This document shows, one piece after another, positions 11,361 through 23,011 of a stretch of 64,000 bases of DNA (positions are counted from its first letter, which is position 1; each line of letters begins with the position of its first letter). The notes beneath the pieces are model-generated. The model was given only the letters and a program-made list of their open reading frames with translations. It was not told where the DNA came from and did no database searches. The position numbers and the translations under genes are program-made. This DNA is from Punica granatum (taxonomy: Eukaryota > Streptophyta > Magnoliopsida > Myrtales > Lythraceae): contig NC_045128.1 of assembly GCF_007655135.1 (NCBI RefSeq), positions 17,996,230-18,060,229 on the forward strand. Direction: 5' to 3'.

Positions 11361-12069
11361 TTAACTCACCGAGTGCGTGCAACCCGAGTGCGGAATGGGA
11401 TCTAGCCTCGATTCACCATCACACTCCGAATACGGCCTATGTGGAAGGCGGATTTGGATTGAGCGCGTGAAACGTGTTTAGATATCACTCGGGAGCTCGA
11501 TTGGTCCAATGGTTACAGTGGGAATTAATCGGTTCTCCTGCAAACCATTGGTTCAATCGGACCCGACCCCCGGCTCCTTGAGCCCGCATTGCCTTAATTT
11601 GTTTATCGGTTATTCAAAACACACGGTGAGCCGGAGGGGAATATTGGCCCAATGCAAACCGATCGGGATCCATTTATTTCATCCAATTGTATTCTGTAAT
11701 TATTCGAGTGTACATTGTGAGGATCTTATTTGTATATTTATTCATATACTTGTGAGGATCCCGATCGGTGAGCGAGAAGTCCGAGTGTCGAGTCGGTTAA
11801 GTCGGTGTATCGTCATCAAGGGATGAGTAAGCTCGAATAATCGTGGTCTCGGTTCGCGCAGGGAATCGACCATCATGGTCCAAAGAACTGTAATGCTAAG
11901 ATAGCGAACTGATTCCTTGACTCACGAGCCTACTCATCCTTCGGATTCTTGGCCCAACTTAATCGATTCATCGACTTTACGGTGTCAAAACGGGCGAGTC
12001 AAGCGCGACCCTAAATCACGCGGTAAATAAACAAAATGGCAAGCCTAGCAAGCTAGAGTACCGAAAGGG

Positions 12070-12092
12070 CGTGCGGGATATAGGCCCGCACG
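12070..12092 (+). other. Conserved LTR hairpin CGTGCGGG / CCCGCACG (D)
   Basis: A perfect 8-bp stem with the loop ATATAGG lies about 245 bases before the LTR end. Its position and sequence are kept in all LTRs of both families. Confidence 0.6.
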
Positions 12093-12338
12093 TAATAGAA
12101 CCCCCGAATTCGGAATTTTCGGTTCCATATGACCATTGCCCTAGCATTTAGGTGTACCCCGTACCCCTAGACCCAGGCGACTCAACGGCCCTCGACCTAT
12201 GGGTCGTAAACAGTAAGTGGCGACTCCTTCTCACGTGCGTCCGTCGCGCGTCCCTGGGAAGGTGGACACTCCCAAGCCGCGTTTGCTTAGGCGCGCGCAT
12301 GCGTGCCCCGACGAGATTAAATTCGGGTGCGCACAGCT

Positions 12339-12357
12339 TGGCGACTCCACTGGGGAC
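12339..12357 (+). promoter_or_regulatory. Primer-binding site of element D
   Basis: TGGCGACTCCACTGGGGAC starts three bases after the LTR. It begins with TGG, complementary to a tRNA CCA end. Ogre-type elements use tRNA-Arg; I recall that assignment but did not check it against a tRNA sequence. Confidence 0.8.
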
Positions 12358-12947
12358 ATACTTAGTGGGTTTGGGCTCAATCCCGTTTGCTTGCTTGCTT
12401 GTTTATTCATCGCTTTCCGCATTTCCCGCTTATCTACTTTACGCATTTTATTTCCCGCACATGCATTGTACATCATACCAGATTCTTAGGGACCTTGTCC
12501 AACATCCCACGGGCACCAATATAGGAAGCTAGGTTAGTCAGAGGTTCCGAGTAAGGGAACGGATCGAGTCGGCTATGCCACCGAACCGGCCCCCAAAGAT
12601 CCTCGCTCGATTTCAAGGAATTCACACCCTTGAGTCGGGGGCCCCCATCCCTAGTTAGTGGTTCTCCCAGTAGCACCGAAAACCATGCATACACAGGGAC
12701 CGTCATGCTGGACCAACTTTTACCTCCATGCCGTCAACCGACCCAAAAGTCGAGTCCTTGAGTCGGCCCGTAGTTTTTTTAGGACGGGCATTTTGTTGTT
12801 TTTGTAAGAAAGAGCGATGTATACTGTAAATAACACAACTATAGTTTATCTTTCCGCACTGCATACATTCTTTTCGAAAAAAATTAGGACATTGCATTGA
12901 TTTGATTCTAAAAACGTTAAGCCGGCATCTCCTCCATCTAGGTAAGG
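12358..12947 (+). other. Untranslated leader of element D
   Basis: This is about 590 bases between the primer site and ORF1 without a credible ORF. Large parts recur in the leaders of the coding-less elements A (51485-52080) and B (44132-44808, reverse strand), so it probably carries packaging or other cis signals. A GTAAGG donor-like site lies just before the ORF1 ATG. Confidence 0.55.
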
Positions 12948-14447
12948 ATGGACCGCCCGGCTCCCGGTCTTAGGCTCGAAGCAATCACGCCACCAAGGCA
13001 AGACATCATGCGCATCTGGAGGACTCTCCGACCGGTGGACCACGCATTCATCCAGGGCATCATTGGAGACGTGGTTATGCTCATCGAGACCCCGGTGGAC
13101 TGGATCTTCTTGAGGACCGCCGCCGAACTTTGGGATCCCGAGCACGCGGTATTCAATTTCCTGGGGACGGAGTTAGCCCCTACGATCGAGGAGTACACGG
13201 CACTCCTCCAAAGGCCTACGTCCACGATCCAGGGCATTTTCGTGCCTAATCCGTTCACAACCGTCCAGGGTCAGCTCTCCACTCTCCTCCACATACCTGC
13301 TCAAGACATCCACGAGGAGCTTCACGAGAGGTGGGACCAAGGCTTCCGGATCGCATGGCTCTCCGATTGGACGCTCCTCCGCGCAATGACGCCTACAACG
13401 GCTTCCTATCAGCGCGATGCCTGCCATGGATTCCTACTCTTGGTCTTTGGCACTCTCCTATTTCCATACTCGCCGAACCTCATTGACGGGGCTATAGCCC
13501 AAGTCGTCCTCCAAGCGGTGGGAGGCCATAGTTACGTGGAGGCTTTATTGGCCGAGACCGTCCGGTCTCTTGACTATGTTAGGGAGGTTCGGCGCGGCAG
13601 GATGAGGGGATCCCCGCACTTACTCCAGATTTGGCTTCTCGCCCATATCCGCCCTTTTTGCTCATCACATCCGTTCTCCTACATCGCCGACGAGCGTTCA
13701 CTGATCGAACGCCTGGTACCAGTTATCCCACCCCCCGAGCACAGTTTCTCGAAATAGAGGCGCTTTTGGCGGGAGTTGAAGCTCGCGCGCTTCTTGTGGG
13801 TCGCTCGATGGAATCCCAGCGGCCCCATGATCACAGGATGTCCCGGAATTGTGGGAGTCCCCCTTCTCAGCCATTTAGGGAGCACACTCATATTCCCAGG
13901 GCGGGTAATCAGACAGCTCGGCGGCCTGCAGGACGTTCCCGCCGAGGCAGACCATCTACCTTTCCGTATCCAGTGGGCCGACTCTACATCCACAGCCCCC
14001 GCAAGATTCCTACAGATCCGAGAGCTTCGTCGTCAACGGGACGCTAGCATCATACAGCGCCTGTACTTCCTCGAGCACCCCACCGACGACGAACGAGTTT
14101 TCGCCGCCACTTCAGCATACGTGGCTCGGTTCTATGCACGGGGATTAGCATCGCCACAACCGTCCCATGCCGCCCCGACTCCCCGCGCTACATCCACCCT
14201 CGCCCCCGAAACCGAGAGCTCCATCCAAGCGGCCATGCACGTGGAGCTAAGGGCCATTAGGGAGGAACGGGATATGCTCCGTTGCGAGCTTGTCGACTCC
14301 CGTGCAGAGGTCGCGGACTACAGGGAGCTTCAGACGCAGTTGACTCGAGCACGCGCCCGGGTCGCACACTTAGATCGGGAGATGGCCCGCTTGAGCGCGG
14401 AGTTGGATCGTGTGCACAAAAGGGCACGCAACCTCGCCCACCCTTAG
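12948..14447 (+). pseudogene. ORF1 of element D, with one in-frame TAG
   Basis: This is the extra protein encoded upstream of gag in Tat/Ogre elements. The frame runs 499 codons from the ATG at 12948 to TAG at 14445-14447 and is broken only by TAG at codon 270 (13755-13757). The N-terminal part, with TAAELWDPEHAVFNF and LAPTIEEYTALL, resembles the plant mobile-type domain I know as DUF7745; this is from memory. The C-terminal 70 residues, rich in Glu, Arg and Leu, suggest a coiled coil. The same TAG is present in element C, so it predates their split or is tolerated. Function is unknown; being next to gag suggests a role in RNA or particle handling. Confidence 0.7.
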
Positions 14448-14766
14448 GATTAGCGGACGCGCTCATTTTTGCCCTCGCTCGGATCCACGCCGCTTTCAAG
14501 CGGCCACCGAGCGCAAAGGGATGCCAGCTTTACGTTTATGTTCCCTTCTTTTTTCGTCGTATGCTCTATTCTGTAAAACTATGGAATTTGAAGCTGATCA
14601 ATGTAATGACATTAGCATTTTGAAAGCTCATGCATCTCATACATCTTGTCATCTTACTTATTCCGCACTTATCGTTTGAGATATCGGTGTTTGTCCTTAC
14701 ACACTCTTGGAATCTAGGTGATCGCAACTGGCGTCGCACCGTTACCCGACTCGTCAGCGTCTCAGG
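14448..14766 (+). other. Spacer between ORF1 and gag of element D
   Basis: This non-coding stretch is conserved with 788-1099 of element C, including the TTGAAAGCTCATGCATC region. Nothing else is recognised in it. Confidence 0.45.
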
Positions 14767-15191
14767 ATGGCGGAAGGGGATCATGTCGATATTCCCGAAG
14801 AGGTCAACCCCTCGGTCCCGACTCTCTCTCCACCTCCGCAAACGAACGCTCCACCGCCTCTCACTCCTGCAGGCGTACTCTCGGTGTACTCCGGCGCTCT
14901 TCCAACACATCTCCCGCCCCCGGCGTCTTCGGGGGCGCCTTCGCCACTGGCCTCACCAACTTCCGCCGCCACCAATGACCAAGCCCGCATAGCGGCTCTC
15001 GAGGGCACGGTCAATCAAATGGCCACTAACATGGCGGAGCTACTCGCCCTGCTCAGAGGACCTAACCGGGCCTCCTCGAGTTCCACACCCCCGCTGGGAC
15101 CGGGGCCAACAGTCGATCCAACCCCGTGGGCTCCACCGGTCCAAGCCCCGGTGAACGTTGAGGCTCTCGCACCGCCAATGCTGTATACGTC
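14767..15191 (+). pseudogene. gag: gag of element D, first part, before the solo LTR
   Basis: The N-terminal 141 codons of Gag start MAEGDHVDIPEEV, the same start as in element C. The segment is Pro/Ser/Ala-rich with one amphipathic stretch (about residues 70-95, ALEGTVNQMATNMAELLALL). The frame is cut at base 15191 by an inserted family-2 LTR and resumes in the same frame at 20693, so the gene was open here when the insertion happened. In the present DNA, translation would run a short way into the LTR (stop at 15333). Confidence 0.85.
15187..15191 (+). repeat. Left target-site duplication ACGTC of the solo LTR
   Basis: It matches 20688-20692 exactly, and the gag reading frame is continuous when one copy is removed. 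Confidence 0.92.
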
Positions 15192-16812
15192 TGTCAGCAC
15201 CCCATTTTGGCTCACCATTCCAAACAACGATATTAGCAATGATCCAAGCCACGACTTGAGCAGAACACAGAAAACGGCTCGGCAGAGCAAGAAATCACTA
15301 TTCATCCTCAAGTTGGCAAAATTGAGCAAATGACCCATGGACATGACAGAAGGACTCTACGGGTCACCAAAGGGCAACAGAGCGACCAGAGAGCTCAACA
15401 ATGTCCAAAACCGGCATTTTCAGTGTACTACACGGACGGTACTATTTTCCGATAGTTCGCTCGGTCGTCGGAAGATAGTAAATATTGGACTCCAAAAATC
15501 CACATCAATGCCAAATAGATGAAAAGTGTCCCCAAAGGCATTTTGCAAATCATCTGCTCTATACAGAACAACTTTCTGTATACAGACAACTTTTCAGTGG
15601 AAGTCCAAAAATGCCGGCTTCCTGGAGAAAAGTTAATTCCAAATATCAGACGCGGCCATGTCCCATCAACACACAGAGCATGAACAATGCTTCAGATTGT
15701 CTCTTGGAAGTCACACAGACACTTCAAATGACTTCCGAACGGCAAAACAAGCATACCCCTCTTCAGAAGAGCATAGCTGGAGAATGGTCTGATGGAATTA
15801 CGGCAAACGAAGTTCATACCGCATTGCCCAGAAAACTCTAGCAGACATTCACAATTGAGCAAAACAGACGGCAAAACCCTTCACGGTTTCCCGAGTAACC
15901 TCCGAGGAGCGGAAATGACCATTTTCAGTGGAAATCCATATCCGGAGGTCCTCTTTGGGGAAACTTGACGCCGAATGCTTACGTTACACAATGCTAGCCT
16001 TCTCAAGGCTCAATGTGGAATCGTCGGAATAAATCACACGACTTACCTAGACCTCCCGAGCAGTGCTTTAGAGGTCTCAGATACACTTTTCAAGTCCTTG
16101 GAGGTTTGATCTCGACAAACAGAGATTACAGTAATCTCCGGAGTTCCCAAGCAACTCAGAAATCATCCTGAGAAATCCAGTTTTGGCCTCCTAGGACGTC
16201 TCCGGCCCCACGTTAGCATTACCGGCTTAAGGGATAATTGTTCACGTTGTCTGACAATTTATGTCAAAATGACCAACGTGAGATGCAGACACAAGATATG
16301 CTGTCAGAAGCGGACAACTTCGCTCTGGTCACCTGCAATGAGCAAAATCGGCTTCCGAGCCTCGTACGCTTCCGGGGCATTTCTCCATGAAAAATGCCAA
16401 TCTCGGGCTCATTAAACCCGTTTTCTCGCGCATGTCGACAATTCAGCGTTCAATTTGAACCACGAACTTCGAATGCACGACCAATCGAGACCCGAGCTTT
16501 CTCCCGGTTTCTCATCTTCGGCCGTAGGACCCACGGATTAGGCCTAGCTGCCCCATCCTTGCCCTAGGTGTCCTCTCCTTTGTCTTCTTCATCTCCATGA
16601 AGATAAGAAGACAACTTGCAAACTTATCCCCTAAAATATCTAAGTGTTTCATTCTTGCACTCCAACTCCCCATCAATGCTCATTAATGTTTTATCTCTTC
16701 TCCATCAATGCCGCTTGCAAGAATATCTTCTTCCTTCATTAAACAAATTCGGATCTCCTAATCCATGCCCCTTAATTGCACTTTTCTTCACTTAATTGCA
16801 CTTAAGCATAGC

Positions 16813-16822
16813 CTATATATAC
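16813..16822 (+). promoter_or_regulatory. Candidate TATA box of the solo LTR
   Basis: CTATATATAC is followed about 45 bases later by a CTCTCTCTC stretch, at the same relative position as in the other LTRs. Confidence 0.5.
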
Positions 16823-17312
16823 TTTCTAAGTCATTAACTTAATGATACACCTTCAAGCACTCTCTCTCTAGCATTTCTCACTCTTCAAAAGCTCTCAAAC
16901 TCCATAGCAAACCGCAGCAAGCTTCAGCCATTTCCAGCAAGCAAAACCAAGCAAAACCGGGCAAAGTCTTAAGTCGGAATCCATCCCGGCTTAAATCCAA
17001 ACTTTACCAAACTTCATATCCCACATGTTTTTGACCCCCTCTATCCATTTCTGAACTTAGATTTTAAGTTTGAAGCCTCTAAGCCATAGAACCAGCCTTG
17101 AACAAAATCTGGACAGATTTGGTCCTTCTCGGGTAAAAAATGTCAAACCGGGTTTCAAGCCTTTCCAAGTCGGTTTGAGCTACCAAAACCCATCAAACAC
17201 CTCCCCACACAACCCTAGGGTGTCAAGGAGTCAAGAAATCCAAGAAAAACCCGTCGGTTTAACCCCAGGAAGAAGAAACAGCCCGACTGCCCTGTCGGGT
17301 CGAAATTTCTGA

Positions 17313-17884
17313 CTGTTTGTGCGGTTTTCTTGCAGATCGGGTCGATCCGAGACTCGTTTCGGAAAACGACCAACACAGCCACCTCTAGAGGTGAGTTAGC
17401 AGTCGGGAGCCGTTGGCCTTGCTCAAAAATTCCATCGGGAGCCTCCGTAGCAACGTCCGACCCGACTGGTGCCAGACGGGTCCGAATTTCCAGACATGCT
17501 CTGTTTTCCGTGATCTTTGCAGGGCTGTACGGGTCGACGCGATAACTCTGGGACCAAACGACCACCACAGTCACCTCCGGGGGTCAGTTAGGAGTCAGGA
17601 GCCGCTGCCCTTGCCTCAAAATTTTATCGGGAGCTTCCGTGGCGACGTCCGACCCGACTGGTACCAGACGGGTCCGAATTTCCAGACGTGCTCTGTTTTC
17701 CGTGATCTTTGCAGGGCTGTACGGGTCGACCCGATAACTCTGGGACCAAACGACCACCACAGTCACCTCCGGGGGTCAGTTAGGAGTCAGGAGCCACTGA
17801 CCTTGCCTCAAAAATCCATCGGGAGCCTCCGTGGCGACGTCCGACCCGACTTGTGCCAGTCGGGTCTGTCCAGTATTTCAGCCG
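17313..17884 (+). repeat. Three tandem units of about 192 bp with exon-like borders
   Basis: The text CTGTTTTCC recurs at 17501 and 17693 (period 192), with a more diverged first unit. Each unit holds an acceptor-like tract ending in CAG (17335, about 17522, 17714), a 55-70-base block, and then a donor-like site. In the first unit this is AG|GTGAGT at 17389-17396; in the others it has become GGGTCAGT. The homologous minus-strand LTR at 33304-38611 has two units (about 36130-36490). Confidence 0.7.
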
Positions 17885-19517
17885 GGTCTGTTTGATGCCA
17901 TTCGGGTCTGTTCAACGGAAAACAGCCCAAACCCGACCCATCAACGGTCCAACCCGACTCTTGAAGGTCCCATCCCGCATCTCGGGACTAGGTATGGCCA
18001 TTCCCGTAGAGGAGCTATGACTTTTACATTCTCATTGCGTTTATGGAGTTATAAGGGGTTTTATGTATGTTTTATTTCCAAGTTTTAATCTTTATGCACT
18101 TTCCATGTTATACCATGCATATTTATCCTCGATTTATATGCTAGCATGTCGGGAAACACTTGGATCGTAGTCGAGAAGAACATCCCGACCCGGGAAAGGC
18201 AAAGAGCTCACGAGTTTCCCCCTGAGGGAGGTGACCGAATGCTCTCTTGCTCCTTTCGGGCAAGGAACGATCTTCTTGACCCGATCCAAGTTCGATTCTC
18301 GAGTTTCATCGTATTTTCTCACGTGCATGAAGTCGGTATTGTTTTATCGATTCCTTAAATAACTTGTTTGCGCATGTTTGCATGTTCGAATGCGTTATTC
18401 AAATCATGGCAATACCGACTTTCGTTTAATCGTGTCATTTATCATGTTTGACGTTTAAGCATGCGAGGAATGATTTGAAACGAGACGGGGAAACCTCGTG
18501 GAACCCCATTCGGGCCATGGGACCTCTCGGCTATCTCCAAGGAGAAGTAATTGAGAGCCTCTTAGACTCGTACGGGTTGCATGAGGCTTCCTCTTCCCGT
18601 TTTGAGTCCGTTCTCGGCTTTCGTGTAATTTGCAATTTACATTATTGTCGCAATATCACATGAAATGTCTTTCCAAACCAAACTTTGCATGGATTCGTAA
18701 TTCGGAGACCCTTTCGGGCCTATTAGGACCAAAAGGTGTTCCGGCCATTGTTGGCCGAATCATCCTCGGTCTTTCTTGACCTGTCTTGGTTGCCGAATCA
18801 CGAATCATTTCCACAATTAATGCATTCGGCACAACCCTTAAGCATTAATTTCACGAACGGGTTAATCGGGACGCTCACATGATTAAACCCACTTCACACT
18901 GATAAAGTTTACACGAATTGGTCATTAACTGATAACTCGCGTCGACGAGTTGTCAAATGACGTTGGTGCCCTTTTCAAACTTATCAATTTCAAAACCCGA
19001 AACGCGCGGTCCGATGTAGCATGGACGTCTGAAAAGGGCTTCTATGTCTCAACTTGAGTTTTTACCTGATTCCAGGTAGCTCAGGTCAGGATACAGAAGA
19101 TCTTTCTAGATCACTTCCGGGCAGATCGACCGGTTCTTTGGCTTTTTCGGGGTTCTTGCACAACCCTGGACGATCCAGGGATTTGGTTGACACCGGCTAT
19201 AGGCCGAGGTGGCCCGCACTGCGATGTTTCCCCTTTTTTTGAAAACAATTTTCAAATAAAGGGCAAAATCGTCTTTTCACAATTCAGCGACACCCTTAGG
19301 GTTAGCATGACAGAAACACTACAGTACGGGATAAGAATGGGCTACCTGTTCAGGTGCAGGTTCATCTGCATAGCCTTTTCTTATCTAACTGATGAGTTTC
19401 TGTTATCCTAACATAGACTCGGGTAACTAGAACGGTTATCTCTGTCAGAAAACATGTGAAATGCTGATTAACCTTTCACTCGACCTAACCAAACACTAGA
19501 TAATGGTTAGGAGGAAT

Positions 19518-19536
19518 TCTAGATTCCAAATCTAGA
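19518..19536 (+). other. Perfect 8-bp palindromic hairpin in the family 2 LTR
   Basis: TCTAGATT-CCA-AATCTAGA. A weaker related form occurs at the equivalent position of family 1 LTRs (near 10970). Confidence 0.4.
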
Positions 19537-19852
19537 GTCAAAACACGAGTTTGGTTAATTCAGTGGTAATTCAGTGTCACAATACAGAACAACTGTAAAA
19601 GCAATCCACACACCTGAGATTTGACTCTCTTTGTCAAGTTCTCAAAACAAAGCCGAATGCTAAAACGTTGGCACATGTTTGATTGTTTAGCATATGGCAT
19701 TTGCTTGCAAAAACACCCCTGGGTTAATAATCTATTAATTCACGTAAACACGACAACAACAAACACTTTGTCTGTTATTAACATGTTGCCTGTTATTTTT
19801 CCGCACCTGTTTGCCATGCGGGTCGAGCCTGATCCCTAGGCCGAATATTATT

Positions 19853-19923
19853 AGGGTTCAACGCCCTAATCATCGAGCACAGGATCCAACACCCTAATCA
19901 ACACTCACAGGGTCCAACGCCCT
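19853..19923 (+). other. Three TCCAACG-loop hairpins in the solo LTR
   Basis: AGGG-TTCAACG-CCCT (19853-19867), AGGA-TCCAACA-CCCT (19881-19895) and AGGG-TCCAACG-CCCT (19909-19923). This is the family 2 counterpart of the pair in family 1 LTRs. Confidence 0.55.
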
Positions 19924-20410
19924 ATTCAGTGAGAGCGTCCATTGAATTTCAGTTCTTCGATCTTTTCCCTAAACTCACGGTGAGTTAGAGTGGAATAATA
20001 ACCGAACGCGAAACGACTGGAATTCGACCCTTTTGTAATTTGTATTTATTGTTTTGAGAGCATTGTAAGGATTCTATTTGGTGCATTTATTCTGTAAGAA
20101 TTCCAGTCGGTGAGCGAACGGTCCGAGAGTCGAATTGATCGAATTGGTCTAATGCTCCCCCAGACACAAGTAAATTCAAGAACTCGCGGTTCTAGTTCAC
20201 GCAGGGATCCAACCTCCATGGTTCGATGAACTGTAACGCAAGATTGTGAACCAACTCCCCGACATACGGGTTTACTTCTCTCTCGGCTTCTCAACCGACA
20301 TCGTTTGGTTCATCGAATCTCCGGTGTCAAAACGTGCGAGCCGAGTGCAGCTTAATTCACGCGGTAAATAATAAAACATGCAAGCCTAGCAAACCAGAGT
20401 ACCGAAAGGG

Positions 20411-20433
20411 CGTGCGGGATATAGGCCCGCACG
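20411..20433 (+). other. Conserved LTR hairpin CGTGCGGG / CCCGCACG (solo LTR)
   Basis: The 8-bp stem and ATATAGG loop are the same as in family 1, in a region where the two families otherwise differ. Confidence 0.6.
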
Positions 20434-20687
20434 TAACATGAACCCTCAAACACGGACTTTCCGGTTCCGCACAGACCAATGCCTTAACAACAAACTAGGT
20501 GTTCCATACCCCTAGACCCGGGTAACTTATCTGCCCTCGACCTTCGGGTCGTAAAATGATAAGTGGCGACTCCTTCTCTCACGCGTGTCCGTCACGCGTC
20601 CCCACGGGAAGGTGGACACCCCCAAGCAGCGCGATCCAAAAGCGCGCAATGCGGGCCCCGACGAGAGTCCACATTCGGGTCCGTACA

Positions 20688-20692
20688 ACGTC
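20688..20692 (+). repeat. Right target-site duplication ACGTC of the solo LTR
   Basis: Second copy of 15187-15191. Confidence 0.92.
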
Positions 20693-23011
20693 CACGGTCC
20701 ACCTCTTCACCAGTCAACTTCCGCCTCCACCGCCGGCCCCTTCGGTAGTCCCTCTTCCACCGGCTACCTTCCTATCCTCGGAGCACATCCCATCTGCGCC
20801 TCCACCCGTTTCCATACCGGCTCCGGCTATGATCTACACTGCGCCTCTGCCAACGGTTTTCCCGGCAACTACCGCACCTGCTCCAACTCATCCTCAAGCC
20901 ACGGAGCTTCCTCCCTATCCGACTCTGCAGCCTCACGCCGGCCCCTCCTACCAGGCACCGCCCCCCATAAACACCACCTTTCACGAACCGGGCACGCCAA
21001 CTCATGCGGCCCAGTTCGCCTCCCCAACGCATTTCTTCCCCGAGGCCGATGCCGAACAGGAGAGAAGGCTCAAAAGGATGGAAGAAACGATACGGGCCTT
21101 ACAAGCAGGTGATGCCCGTCTTGACGCGCATCATGGCGACTGTAGTCTATTCCCGGACATGCGGCTACCCCCGAAGTTCAAAATCCCGGAATTCAAGACT
21201 TACGAGGGCGCGACAGATCCGCGCCACCACCTCCGCCATTACCGAGGAAAGATGTTACAATATTGGGAATACGAGGAGTTTGTCACCCACTCTTTCCAAA
21301 ATAGCCTGTCAGGGTCGGCCCTCGATTGGTTCATGTCACTGAAGGCCGAGGATATCCCAACGTGGGAGGATCTCTCCCGGAAGCTCATCGACCAATATCG
21401 ATACTGCGCGGAGACGCCTCCTACTCTTCTAGAGCTGAGCATGAAAGAAATGGCGCGGGGCCAAAAGTTCGAGGAGTATGCCGCCAAGTGGCGTGCCCAA
21501 GCCGCGAAGCACATTCCCCCGATCAGCGAGGCGCAACAGATCCAATTGTTCCACTCCACGCTGAGAGGAGTATACTATTCGCACTTATTGGCACACACTT
21601 CGTCGTTCTCCGACCTCATCGAGGCCGGAAAGAAATTGGATTTGGGCATCAAGCTCGGAAGAATGGAGGACCCCACCAGCAAAGGAGAGGAGTCGTCGAA
21701 GAAGGTCCCCGCGACATCATCGTCCTCAAGTGGGAGAAGGGGAAAGGAAATTTCGGTGAATACCGTCAACACAACGCAACAGGCCCCTCAGCAATATTTG
21801 ATGAACTACACGGCGGCGCCTCCCGTAGCTCCCTCATACGCCCCGTAAGCACCTCAATATCGGCCTCAAGCCCCTACCCAATCAATCTACTATTCCGCAC
21901 TGCTGCCTCCACCCCTACTTGCGGTGTCATCGCCCGTCGTCCACCATTATGTCCCTGTTCCATCCCAAGCCCCTCAATATCAACCTTCGGCTCCTAGGAC
22001 TACTCAACCGGCACAACGGGCCTCGCCCCCGCAAGGTCAACAGACCGATGCAACCAACCACAACCTCGCAAACAGTACCCGGCCCTGCCGGTCCCACTTT
22101 CCCACATCTACCGGCAAATTCGTGACAAGGTTGGGACAACGACGCCTAGCCCAAGCTTTGATCCCACCATCCAAGATCAGAGCAAGCAATGCGAGTACCA
22201 CCAAGGGGCACCAGGACACACCATAGACAACTGCTGGAAGTTGAGGGAGAAGATCCAAGAGATGATAGATGCAAAGGAGCTCGTGTTCAACGCCGTGAGG
22301 TCTCCGAACGTACAGGCTAATCCCCTCCTCGACCATGGACCGGCTCAGGGGCCCTCTATCAACATGATCACCGTGTGCACGTCGAGCGAGGGCGGAGGCG
22401 AGCAAGGTGGGCCTTCCCCCGTTGTGATTGAATACGTACCGGCAGAAGTCGCAGTCGGGTTCGCCGGGGTAGACGCACCCCATGCCCCGCTTGTCATAGA
22501 CGTTCCCGTCCGGGAGCCATACTCGAACGATAGGGTCCCCTGGACCTATGAGGGAAGTGTCGGGAACCTGGAGCAACAATTCGGTGTCATGGGCATAACC
22601 CGCTCAGGGCGGCTATATGAGAACCTGGCGACCACCGACAAAGGGAAGGCGCCCGTTACCGAAGAGGAGACGAGGCCTAGGACCCTGCCTACTCCGTCCA
22701 AGAAGGTGACAGAAAAGGAGGCCGAAGCCTTTATGAAAGTCATCAAAGCGAGCGAGTACAAGGTAGTGGAGCAGATGGCCAAATCTCCGGCCCATATCTC
22801 ATTGCTCGCCCTCCTGCTCAACTCAGAACCTCACAGGGAGGCCCTCATACGGGTCCTGACGGCTGCGCAAGTTCCCAAAGGGACGCCCCCAAACCGGATA
22901 GAGGAAACCATCAACTCCATTTTCTCCAATACCATCTCGTTTTCGGACGATGAGCTCCCCTCTGAAGGATGCGCGCATTTCCGGGCACTGCACATCATTT
23001 GCAAGTGTAAC
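20693..23011 (+). pseudogene. gag: gag (rest) and start of protease of element D
   Basis: The gag frame resumes after the solo LTR and is open to TAA 21846-21848. It contains the capsid motifs PPKFKIPEFKTYEGATDPR, SALDWFMSLKAEDIPTWEDL and FEEYAAKWRAQAAKH (about 21160-21520). The same frame continues past the TAA as a Pro/Gln-rich linker, then shifts. From about 22100 another frame carries a zinc-knuckle-like C-x2-H-x5-H-x4-C (CEYHQGAPGHTIDNC, 22190-22234) and a long linker. It then reaches the pre-protease motif ELPSEGCAHFRALHI, where element E cuts it at 23012, before the protease Asp. It is broken by one stop, at least one frameshift and two insertions. Confidence 0.83.
23007..23011 (+). 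repeat. Presumed target-site duplication of element E (GTAAC)
   Basis: These are the five bases before the LTR edge at 23012. The partner would lie right of the window, so this is unproven. Confidence 0.35.

Larger units (their letters stand above)
7291..12335 (+). repeat. 5' LTR of element D (family 1)
   Basis: It begins TGTCAGCACCCC and ends GTGCGCACA, 5045 bp long, and is followed after GCT by the primer-binding site, which fixes it as a 5' LTR. It is homologous throughout with the two LTRs of element A and the LTR of element E. It contains a TATA region about 1.3 kb in, a run of 21 G (9576-9596), the paired TCCAACG hairpins and the CGTGCGGG hairpin. ORFs inside it are not conserved as proteins. 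Confidence 0.92.
15192..20687 (+). mobile_element. Solo LTR of family 2 inserted in the gag of element D
   Basis: It begins TGTCAGCACCCC and ends GGGTCCGTACA, 5496 bp, flanked by the duplication ACGTC. Both flanks are gag, and no primer site or purine tract is attached. It is therefore a solo LTR left by recombination between the two LTRs of a full element. It is the same family as the LTRs of element B but carries three copies of a 192-bp internal unit where the B 3' LTR has two, which accounts for most of the length difference (5496 against 5308). Confidence 0.93.
7291..23011 (+). mobile_element. Element D: 5' half of an autonomous Tat/Ogre retrotransposon
   Basis: It contains a 5' LTR, primer site, leader, ORF1, gag and the beginning of protease, all on the plus strand. 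It is inserted in the tandem array of element C. Its gag is interrupted by a solo LTR (15192-20687) and its protease by the minus-strand element E at 23012. RT, integrase and the 3' LTR are expected beyond the window. Confidence 0.87.

Noticed and set aside
7291..12335. 3' LTR of element C
   Set aside because: No purine tract precedes it and the 36-bp array is cut mid-unit; a primer site follows it, so it is the 5' LTR of D.
12152..12532. Small ORFs near LTR ends (also 44641-44955, 51278-51490)
   Set aside because: They span the LTR end and primer site and vary in frame between copies; no protein conservation.
20556..21848. A 430-codon gene starting at 20556
   Set aside because: The first 45 codons are solo-LTR sequence; only the part from 20693 is gag.
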